Part shown: positions 1 through 5,604 of the stretch, one piece after another | Layout: each line of letters opens with the position of its first letter | Position numbering within the stretch: the stretch's first letter is position 1 | DNA from: Candidatus Woesearchaeota archaeon | Lineage (GTDB): Archaea > Nanobdellota > Nanobdellia > Woesearchaeales > GW2011-AR9 | NCBI GenBank assembly: GCA_016179995.1 | Contig: JACPCC010000024.1 | Coordinates: forward strand, 1 to 5,604 | Direction: 5' to 3' | DNA length: 5,604 nucleotides | The notes under the pieces: model-generated | The model's database searches: none | What the model was told of the DNA's origin: nothing | Seen by the model: the letters and a program-made list of their open reading frames with translations, nothing else | Position numbers and translations under genes: made by a program

Positions 1-2320
1 AAAATTCGTGAGGTTTTAAACCTGACTTGAAATTGCTTCTAATAAAACCACGAGCTTTGGGACTGAGATCTTTTGCTTTAAAATAAGGCAAGGTGCGTCC
101 TTTATATCCATGCTCAATACGTTTGCCACGCAAGGCTTGCTGACCAACGATAGCAGCCATCTGGGCAATGTTAAGTGAGTTTCCTCGCGCACCACTTCGA
201 GCCATGACTAAAGCAGAACTGTTGCTGGATTGTTTGATAGCAATATCCCCGCTTTTGTTACGGGCTTTGTTAAGTACTTCCATGATACGCAGCTCTAAAG
301 TTTCTTTGACACTGCGTCCTGGCAATGGTTCGAGCTTGCCAGATTTATATTGTTCAATTAGAGCAAGAGCATCTTCTTCTGCTTTATCAATAGTATTGGT
401 AATTTCTTGAGAAGTTTCTTCCTGCAAATCCATATCTGCTAGACCAATAGAAAATCCTCGACGTGAAAGAACAGTAGTTCCTAAACGAGTTATTTTTCCT
501 AAAAGATCAGAAGTAACTGAAGGGCCATATTTTTCATAAACATTTCTTAATAATAATCCGCTTTCATGACCTAAGTTGGATTTATCCATCAAACCTGTTT
601 TTAATTGACCGCCAACAATCTTAACTTCATTTCCCCCTTTATCTTTTCCAAGGAAATTGAAATCTTTAGGCAGTAAAACGGAGAAAACTTCTTTACCATC
701 TATTTTTTCTTTGTGAGGCAAAGCAGAAAAATCATCAATGCCGGCAGCATACAGCAAGTCAACTGCTTCTTCTCGATTTAAGACTAGGTCTTTAGTCAAA
801 ATGTAATTTCCAGTAATAGCATCTTGAATTCCACCTACAACACTTAAACCATAACCGGGGCTGATTAATTGTGTTTCTACCAACATTAAGATACGAGCTT
901 CAGCGCGAGCTTCTTCAGTCTGAGGAATATGCAAGTTCATCTCATCTCCATCAAAGTCGGCGTTATAAGGATGACAAACCACAGGGTTTAGACGGAAAGT
1001 TCTTCCAGGAAGGACTTTTACTTGATGGCACATCATACTCATTCTGTGCAGTGAAGGCTGTCTGTTAAATAAAGAGATGTCGCCGTCTATTAAATGACGT
1101 TCTACAATACTGCCCACTACTAGCTCATCAATAATTTCTTGTTTAGTTTCTTCAGTGATGGTTTTTCTTTTTCCATCCGCTTTAATAACATAATTAGCGC
1201 CCGGATACTTTTTAGGACCATTCTCTACATACTTTTTAAGATAAGCCAGATTCCATTCTGTCACTTTTTCTGGAATGGTTAAGTACATGGCCATACTTTG
1301 AGGTATACCTACTTCATTTAATTTGATCAAAGGATCAGGACTGATAACCGTACGCGCGGAGAAGTCTGTTCTCTTACCGGCTAAATTGTGCCTAATACGA
1401 CCTTCTTTACTTTTAATTCTTTCAGTTAAAGTCTTTAAAGGCTGTCCGCCCCTATGACGAGCAGGAGGTAATTGAGGTACTTCGTTGTCAAAGAAGGTAG
1501 TAATGTGATATTGCAGTAAATCCCACAAATCTTCAATGATAACTTCAGGAGCACCGGCGTTGATGTTTTCAAATAAACGTTGATTTATTCTGACGATATC
1601 TCCTAATTTATGAGTTAAATCGTCTTCACTGCGCTCTCCGCTTTCTAAAGTAATACTCGGACGCATAGTTACGGGAGGAATTGCTATAACGGTAAGAATC
1701 ATCCATTCCGGTCTTAATCCCGATTTGGTATTTAAGCCGAATAACTCTAAATCTTCAGAAGAGATTTTTTCTAGTCTAGCGCGAATTTCAATTGGAGTTA
1801 ATCTAATTTCATTTTCATAAAAGTTATAAGGCTTTTCTAGACGTATTTTTTCTAATTTTTTAGTACAGTGCGGACATTTGTCTTTAACTTTATGTTTAGT
1901 GACTATTTCTTTTACTTTACGACGGCGTAGTTCAAAGCCTTCTTCTGCACCTATTTTTTCCAACAAAGCCGCGTAACGCTTGATAGCTTCTTCTTTAATG
2001 AGGATACGATTACAATATTTGCAAGTTGAACGTAAGATGTCAAAGACGTTGCGTACGAATTTGATGTGAATTACCGGTCGGGCTAATTCAATGTAACCAA
2101 AGTGCCCCGGACATTCTTTCAATTTACCGCCGCAAGTCTTACAACGCAAACCGGGATCAATAACGCCCAAACCGATGTCCATTAGACCTCCATCAACAGG
2201 ATAGCCTTCTCGGTCATAAAGTTCGGGAGTGACAATCTTTGCTGCAGCCAAACTGGTTATCTGTTTAGGGGAAAAGATACCGAAAGATAAGTTTTCTATT
2301 TTTTTGTGGACCGTAACCAT
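1..2320 (-). CDS. rpoA1: DNA-directed RNA polymerase subunit A' (3'-partial)
   Basis: This is the larger part of the archaeal beta'-like chain: clamp, dock and the catalytic Mg2+ site. The frame is open without a stop from the ATG at 2320-2318 to the window edge, giving 773 residues; whole A' proteins are about 870 to 910, so roughly 100 to 130 are missing. It starts MVTVHKKIENLSFGIFSPKQI, typical of the family. Zinc ligands are C60, C63, C70, H73 (first site) and C100, C103, C149, C152 (second site). Further landmarks: GKRTDFSARTVISPDP at 315-330, FNRQPSLHRM at 418-427, NADFDGD at 453-459 with D455, D457 and D459 binding the catalytic Mg2+ (bases 964-944), GKLEPLPGR in the funnel region, and MARSGARG at 706-713. 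The window ends at SGLKPHEF, just before the bridge helix. An in-frame TAG in the leader and a Shine-Dalgarno-like AGGTAAT support this start. It follows the B' C-terminal fragment by 101 bp. Whether A'' is fused or separate cannot be seen. Confidence 0.97.
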   Translation of the reverse strand, partial: MVTVHKKIENLSFGIFSPKQITSLAAAKIVTPELYDREGYPVDGGLMDIGLGVIDPGLRCKTCGGKLKECPGHFGYIELARPVIHIKFVRNVFDILRSTCKYCNRILIKEEAIKRYAALLEKIGAEEGFELRRRKVKEIVTKHKVKDKCPHCTKKLEKIRLEKPYNFYENEIRLTPIEIRARLEKISSEDLELFGLNTKSGLRPEWMILTVIAIPPVTMRPSITLESGERSEDDLTHKLGDIVRINQRLFENINAGAPEVIIEDLWDLLQYHITTFFDNEVPQLPPARHRGGQPLKTLTERIKSKEGRIRHNLAGKRTDFSARTVISPDPLIKLNEVGIPQSMAMYLTIPEKVTEWNLAYLKKYVENGPKKYPGANYVIKADGKRKTITEETKQEIIDELVVGSIVERHLIDGDISLFNRQPSLHRMSMMCHQVKVLPGRTFRLNPVVCHPYNADFDGDEMNLHIPQTEEARAEARILMLVETQLISPGYGLSVVGGIQDAITGNYILTKDLVLNREEAVDLLYAAGIDDFSALPHKEKIDGKEVFSVLLPKDFNFLGKDKGGNEVKIVGGQLKTGLMDKSNLGHESGLLLRNVYEKYGPSVTSDLLGKITRLGTTVLSRRGFSIGLADMDLQEETSQEITNTIDKAEEDALALIEQYKSGKLEPLPGRSVKETLELRIMEVLNKARNKSGDIAIKQSSNSSALVMARSGARGNSLNIAQMAAIVGQQALRGKRIEHGYKGRTLPYFKAKDLSPKARGFIRSNFKSGLKPHEF

Positions 2321-2326
2321 TTTTTT

Positions 2327-2334
2327 ATTACCTA
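2327..2334 (-). promoter_or_regulatory. Shine-Dalgarno-like site for rpoA1
   Basis: On the minus strand TAGGTAAT differs at two positions from GAGGTGAT, the sequence complementary to the usual archaeal 16S rRNA 3' end. Its GGT core ends nine bases before the ATG at 2320, a workable spacing. It supports the chosen A' start. The other internal leader, before B', has no equivalent. Confidence 0.5.
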
Positions 2335-2335
2335 T

Positions 2336-2368
2336 ATTCTAATCTAATTCTAATCTAATTCTAATCTT
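2336..2368 (-). repeat. Three tandem 11-bp units in the rpoA1 leader
   Basis: On the plus strand the units are ATTCTAATCTA (2336-2346), ATTCTAATCTA (2347-2357) and ATTCTAATCTT (2358-2368); on the transcribed side the unit is TAGATTAGAAT. The array ends about 15 bases before the A' start codon, directly upstream of the Shine-Dalgarno-like site. The unit holds two TAG triplets and is not a multiple of three, so all three frames are closed across the array. Replication slippage could explain it; a regulatory role is not shown. Confidence 0.85.
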
Positions 2369-2421
2369 ATTTCATTTTAATTTAATACCCATTATTTAGT
2401 CGATATTTCTGAAGTAGTTGT

Positions 2422-2841
2422 TTAATACCTATTTTTTAAATTCAGTTTTGAATAGATTCCCAGACTTCTAAACTCATCCAAGAGTAGCTTGAAAGCATAA
2501 CTCATTTCAATATAATTAATTTCAATGTCCTCACCACACATGAGACAGTGTTTGCGACCTTTGAAATGATCTTCTATAGCCACTAATCCGCAAGATTCAC
2601 ATATCGGCAAGACAATTTTATCTGAGTCAAACCTTTCTTTAAGCAGGAGGGAAGCTCCGTGAGCGATAAAAGTGTCTTTTTCCATCTCACCTAAACGTAA
2701 ACCTCCATCTTTAGCCTTACCTTCAGTAGGTTGGCGAGTTAGCAATTGGATAGGTCCACGAGCGCGGGACTGCATTTTATTAGCGACCATATGACGTAAT
2801 CTTAAATAGTACATGTTTCCGACAAAGATACGAGCCATCAT
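2422..2841 (-). CDS. RNA polymerase subunit B', C-terminal fragment (zinc and anchor region)
   Basis: This 139-residue frame is the C-terminus of B', encoded separately. It begins MMARIFVGNMYYLRLRHMVANK, the segment normally following YDGRTG in the middle of B'. TRQPTEGKAKDGGLRLGEME (35-54) matches the conserved switch 3 and anchor region, and HGASLLLKER follows at 61-70. A four-cysteine zinc site is intact: C81, C84, C99 and C102. The last 35 or so residues match the B' C-terminal helices (SYAFKLLLDEFRSLGI) that pair with the A' N-terminus to form the clamp base. Two adjacent ATGs could start it, at 2841 (overlapping the rpoB1 stop as ATGA) or 2838 (as TGATG); a GGT-containing purine stretch lies just upstream. 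Homology continues upstream of the ATG in this frame for GRTGKK (2859-2842) before a TGA at 2865-2863, so the ORF is derived from an uninterrupted rpoB1. It is either an independently translated subunit piece or the downstream half of a frameshifted gene. The residues look under normal constraint. Confidence 0.9.
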   Translation of the reverse strand: MMARIFVGNMYYLRLRHMVANKMQSRARGPIQLLTRQPTEGKAKDGGLRLGEMEKDTFIAHGASLLLKERFDSDKIVLPICESCGLVAIEDHFKGRKHCLMCGEDIEINYIEMSYAFKLLLDEFRSLGIYSKLNLKNRY

Positions 2842-2865
2842 CTTCTTACCAGTCCTTCCTCTTCA
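2838..2865 (-). other. Frame break / fission point in rpoB1
   Basis: The upstream frame runs DAEEEGLVRR to TGA at 2840-2838. The -1 frame opens after TGA at 2865-2863 and reads RGRTGKKMMARIF. The family consensus here is roughly VDGT.F, then a helical stretch of 20 to 30 residues, then YDGRTGEK..ARIFVGN. The two halves therefore abut with that stretch missing and the frame shifted, consistent with loss of 3n+1 bases inside the purine-rich GAAGAGGAAGGA. No X XXY YYZ slippery heptamer is visible between the two stops, so classical programmed -1 frameshifting is not favoured. The ATGATGA arrangement would allow translational coupling. Confidence 0.85.
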
Positions 2866-4154
2866 GCATCAAATAAAGTGCCATCAACTAAACGACCGGC
2901 TAGAGCACCTACTTTTCCGCCTAGGATTTCAGTCAAGTGAGAGATACTCATCCTTGAGGAGATGCCGTGAGGAGTAAAGATTAAATCAGGAATAATGCCT
3001 GAAGCGGAAAAAGGCAAGTCTGTTTGAGGAATAGTCATACCAGTTACACCTTTTTGCCCGTGACGGCTAGTAAATTTGTCGCCAATCTCAGGAATACGTT
3101 CTTCACGCAGGCGAACTTGCACTAAGCGATTGCCTTCATCATTTTCAGTGATTAAAACAAAATCCGCAATACCATGTTCACCGTGCTTTAAGGAGATTGA
3201 ACTTTCTCTGCGCGCAGCAGCAGCTAAATTAAATTCTTCTAAACTATTAAGAAATCGAGGCGGGCTGGTTCGTCCAATAACTACGTTTCCTTCATTAATT
3301 TTGGCTTCAGGATAAACAATACCATCGCCTTCTAAGTTGGCATATTCTTTTTCACTTCTATAACCTTTAATATCTTTGTCTGGCACGGAAATTTCATCGA
3401 CTAAACCACCAGAATAACGCAGTTCTTCTGCGCTTACAGGACGGAAATAAGTGCTACGGGCCAAACCCATTTCAATAGAAGATTTATTGAGAATAACTCC
3501 ATCTTCCATGTTATAACCATCATAACACATAACCGCCACAATCATGTTCTGTCCAGAAGGGTGTTCTGCGTAATGAACTACGTTATGAATTTTTGTTTTA
3601 ACTAAAGGGAATTGGGGGTAGTGCAAGACGTTAGAGTCCATATCCAAGCGTAGATGATAATTTGTAGCATACAATCCAACAGACTGTTTTTGGTTCTTAC
3701 TACCAATAATCAAACGCGAAGACTGATTATAATTACCAAAAGGAACAAGAGCGGAAGCCACACCGATTAATGCAGTAGGACTGATTTCTAAATGAGTGTG
3801 GTCCACAGTAATATCTTCTTCGCTAAGAGCAACTAAACTATTTTCTTCTTCTGAAGCATCAAGGTACTCAACTACACCCTGGCGTAGTAGGTCTACCCAA
3901 GTCAATTCTTTTTGTTTTAATTGTTGAAGATGCCTCTCTGTTAGTAAAGATTTTCCATCTTTAACCATGATTAAAGGTCTACGAGCGCGACCTTCATCAG
4001 AAGATATAGTAATAGATTTTGCTTTTTCGTCAAAGTAGATATTAACATCTTCAGATAAACCGCCTTTACGGCGCAAATCTCGAAGTTCTGCGACAAAGGT
4101 TACAGCATCGTCGGCAGTTCCGATAAATTTTCCATTGAGATAGACGTCAACCAT
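2838..4154 (-). CDS. rpoB1: DNA-directed RNA polymerase subunit B', main part (C-terminally truncated by a frame break)
   Basis: This is the second half of the beta-like chain, carrying the hybrid-binding and wall regions that contribute to the active site. The 438 residues start MVDVYLNGKFIGT, as in split-type archaeal B'. An in-frame TAA lies seven codons upstream, so this ATG is the first possible. Landmarks: RRPLIMVKDGK 58-68; THLEISPTALIGVASALVPFGN 120-141; GYNMED 213-218 (E217/D218, matching E. coli beta E813/D814 near the catalytic metal); GDKFTSRHGQKG 358-369 (K360 and K368, matching E. coli K1065 and K1073); GGKVGALAGRLVDGT 412-426. The last residues, about GLVRR, are non-homologous: they are the wrong-frame reading of bases that encode GRTGKK in the next frame. 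A normal B' is about 600 residues and continues through the zinc and anchor region, which here sits in the next reading frame, overlapping by 4 bp. The product alone would lack switch 3 and the clamp-contacting C-terminus. Confidence 0.95.
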   Translation of the reverse strand: MVDVYLNGKFIGTADDAVTFVAELRDLRRKGGLSEDVNIYFDEKAKSITISSDEGRARRPLIMVKDGKSLLTERHLQQLKQKELTWVDLLRQGVVEYLDASEEENSLVALSEEDITVDHTHLEISPTALIGVASALVPFGNYNQSSRLIIGSKNQKQSVGLYATNYHLRLDMDSNVLHYPQFPLVKTKIHNVVHYAEHPSGQNMIVAVMCYDGYNMEDGVILNKSSIEMGLARSTYFRPVSAEELRYSGGLVDEISVPDKDIKGYRSEKEYANLEGDGIVYPEAKINEGNVVIGRTSPPRFLNSLEEFNLAAAARRESSISLKHGEHGIADFVLITENDEGNRLVQVRLREERIPEIGDKFTSRHGQKGVTGMTIPQTDLPFSASGIIPDLIFTPHGISSRMSISHLTEILGGKVGALAGRLVDGTLFDAEEEGLVRR

Positions 4155-4231
4155 TTTAGTTTTTGTATTTTAGCGTTTGTTGTTTAGCGTTTGTAGATTA
4201 TTAGTTTGTATTTTTATTAGTTTGTATTTTT
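4155..4231 (-). repeat. Five degenerate TACAAAC-(G)CTAA repeats forming the rpoB1 leader
   Basis: Read on the minus strand, 77 bases divide without remainder into five related units: AAAAATACAAACTAAT twice (4231-4216 and 4215-4200), AATCTACAAACGCTAAA (4199-4183), CAACAAACGCTAAA (4182-4169) and ATACAAAAACTAAA (4168-4155), the last abutting the B' ATG. The shared core is ACAAA followed by CTAA. The stretch has almost no G, so the mRNA should be unstructured, and no Shine-Dalgarno sequence is present before the ATG. Units 1-2 and units 3-4 are most alike, suggesting stepwise duplication. Confidence 0.8.
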
Positions 4232-4261
4232 AATCTTCGGAGTTAATTACTAGTGTTAATA

Positions 4262-5604
4262 TTAAGCAGTAGTTTTTAATAGACCTTTCACTTTTTCCAT
4301 AATCTGCTGTTCATCTACATGTTGAGAGATAGAGCAGAGCATGGCTAAGTTTTTTCTTAAACCGATATTCGTTCCTTCTGGTGTTTCAATAGGACATAAA
4401 CGTCCAAGATGAGTACAATGCAAAGCACGAGCATCAAAGTTTTCTTGTGAAGTTGAAAGTGGACTGACTACTCTTTGTAAATGCGAGACCATATCCAGGT
4501 AGTTAGTACGGCTCATTCTTTGACTAATACCCTGTCTTCCACCAACCCATTCTCCTGTAGCCATAGATGAATATATCCTGGAAGTAAGCAGTTTTTCTCT
4601 GATAATAACGCGTATGGAAGGGAGTTTTCCTCTTTTGATAATACGCTGGAAGTTGTATAAGATATCTCCTATTAAAATTTTGAAATTTACGCGGAAAAGG
4701 TCGATCATTAGGTCCCCGCTCAAACGGATACGCTTATTCATGTAATGATCTTTGTCATCCCCAGGAACAGTCTTGTTGCTGACATCTATAAATTTTTTAA
4801 GCATCTTGCTAAGATTTTTAGCTTTAGAGAGGCGATCTTTTGTTTCCGTACCCATGTTAGGCAAAAAGAATTTGTCCAGGTTCTCTTTCATACGTTCCAT
4901 TCTGATTTCTTTAGCTTGATTAAAACCAATACGCTTAGCAATATAGTCCATGGCTTCTTCTTGATCTTTAATTTCAACAAACTCAAATAAATTAGGAATT
5001 ATTTCCTCATATGTCTTTTCTTCAGAAATTGCCCTCATGATTTCTTCATCTTTAGTCAAGCCCAAAGCTTTAAGAACTACTACTATAGGCATGTTTTTTA
5101 CTCTAGCAAAAGTGATATTATAAATTCCGTCTTTCTTTTTCTCGAATGTGTGAGGTATTTTGTAAGCACCTTGGGTAGCAAAGAATCTTCCGTTAGGACC
5201 ATCTTTAGAGTTTTCCACCATAAAATTATTTTCAGCTAAGTCTTCAACGTTAACTATTATTTTTTCAATACCATTGATAATAAAATAACCGCCAGGATCT
5301 GTGGCATCTTCTCCCCGCTTTATCAAATCTTCACGAGAAAGTCCAGAAAGGTTACAATGTTTACTTTTTAACATAATTGGCATCTTCCCCACTTCAGAGA
5401 TGAAATTTTCTCTTTGCACATCGTTAACGTAAGTGCTAATCTCTAGATACATCGGCGCAGAATAAGAGATTTTTCTTAAACGAGCTTCCATTGGGTAAAT
5501 CGGTCTTTTGCTCCCATCAGCTTCAGTTATTTCCGGCTTGCCTACAGAGATACGGCCAAAACGAATTTTAAATTTTTCAATGTTATGAGGAATGATAGTT
5601 GGCT
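4262..5604 (-). CDS. rpoB2: DNA-directed RNA polymerase subunit B'' (5'-partial)
   Basis: This is the N-terminal half of the archaeal beta-like RNA polymerase chain, which forms the protrusion, lobe and fork around the DNA and the start of the RNA-DNA hybrid site. The frame is open to the window edge: 37 codons lie upstream of the ATG at 5491, and they read as conserved B'' sequence (GKPEITEADGSKRP.YPMEARL), so that ATG is internal and the true start lies beyond 5604. 446 residues are visible; complete family members are near 500, so about 50 to 60 are missing. Landmarks in fragment numbering: PIMLKSKHCNL near 75-85, DDKDHYMNKR at 282-291, ATGEWVGGRQG at 348-358, RTNYLDMVSHLQRVVSPL at 365-382, and GRLCPIETPEG at 400-410 (the fork/hybrid-side motif shared with bacterial beta). 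The chain ends shortly after IGLRKNLAML, the usual B''/B' split point. TAA stop at 4264-4262. It is the first gene seen in the operon; rpoB1 follows after 107 bp. Confidence 0.97.
   Translation of the reverse strand, partial: PTIIPHNIEKFKIRFGRISVGKPEITEADGSKRPIYPMEARLRKISYSAPMYLEISTYVNDVQRENFISEVGKMPIMLKSKHCNLSGLSREDLIKRGEDATDPGGYFIINGIEKIIVNVEDLAENNFMVENSKDGPNGRFFATQGAYKIPHTFEKKKDGIYNITFARVKNMPIVVVLKALGLTKDEEIMRAISEEKTYEEIIPNLFEFVEIKDQEEAMDYIAKRIGFNQAKEIRMERMKENLDKFFLPNMGTETKDRLSKAKNLSKMLKKFIDVSNKTVPGDDKDHYMNKRIRLSGDLMIDLFRVNFKILIGDILYNFQRIIKRGKLPSIRVIIREKLLTSRIYSSMATGEWVGGRQGISQRMSRTNYLDMVSHLQRVVSPLSTSQENFDARALHCTHLGRLCPIETPEGTNIGLRKNLAMLCSISQHVDEQQIMEKVKGLLKTTA

Noticed and set aside
168..410. 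Plus-strand open frame of 80 codons
   Set aside because: It lies antisense to rpoA1 in a well-conserved region; its sequence is low-complexity S/L/R-rich and has no family look.
871..1068. Plus-strand open frame of 65 codons
   Set aside because: It is antisense to the NADFDGD region of rpoA1 and is explained by that gene's codons.
2321..2421. TATA-type promoter for rpoA1
   Set aside because: The spacer is so A/T-rich that TATA-like strings are expected by chance, and no BRE-TATA pair stands out.
2838..2865. Intein or intron at the rpoB1 break
   Set aside because: Sequence is missing, not inserted: the halves abut within a few bases and there is no room for an intein or splice element.
3076..3315. 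Plus-strand open frame of 79 codons
   Set aside because: It is a shadow of rpoB1 on the opposite strand with no recognisable domain.
4232..4261. Possible terminator or palindrome around ACTAGT after rpoB2
   Set aside because: The flanking GTTAAT copies are direct, not inverted, and no T-run follows on the transcribed strand.
4745..4990. Plus-strand open frame of 81 codons
   Set aside because: It is a shadow of rpoB2; the F/I-rich composition arises from Lys- and Glu-rich codons on the other strand.
5489..5491. ATG at 5491 as the true rpoB2 start
   Set aside because: The 37 in-frame codons upstream to the window edge read as conserved B'' sequence, so it is an internal Met (in PMEARL).

Overview
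The window is an archaeal RNA polymerase operon. All genes read on the minus strand, from high to low coordinates. In transcription order they are: the 3' part of rpoB2 (subunit B''; 5604 to 4262, N-terminus outside the window); rpoB1 (subunit B'; 4154 to 2838); a separate short reading frame holding the C-terminal zinc and clamp-anchor part of B' (2841 to 2422); and rpoA1 (subunit A'; 2320 to 1, C-terminus outside the window). The order B''-B'-A', the split of the beta-like chain into B'' and B', and archaeal-type motifs in each chain (GYNMED, SRHGQKG, NADFDGD, CxxC zinc sites) make this an archaeon. DNA is AT-rich. Some features recall DPANN-type uncultured archaea (an IETPEGTNIGL version of the B'' motif, a further split of B'), but the lineage cannot be fixed from this window.

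Together these chains form the catalytic body of one enzyme. B'' and B' build the beta side (lobe, protrusion, fork, hybrid-binding region, wall, anchor). A' carries the Mg2+-binding NADFDGD loop and most of the clamp. The A' piece in view stops just before the bridge helix; the trigger loop, normally on A'', is not seen.

The most notable point is the break in rpoB1. B' ends in an out-of-frame tail at 2838. The rest of the protein continues in the -1 frame from an ATG that overlaps the stop by four bases. Homologous sequence (GRTGKK) continues upstream of that ATG in the new frame, and roughly 20 to 30 residues that normally precede it are missing. This is the footprint of a deletion of 3n+1 bases: either a real gene fission, so that the beta-like subunit comes in three pieces, or an assembly or consensus error.

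The two short intergenic stretches (4155-4261 and 2321-2421) are not plain spacers. The first is largely filled by five degenerate copies of a TACAAAC-(G)CTAA element running right up to the B' start codon, with no Shine-Dalgarno sequence. The second has three 11-bp tandem units just upstream of a Shine-Dalgarno-like site for A'. No RNA genes, mobile elements, CRISPR arrays or clear terminators were seen, and the plus strand has no convincing gene.
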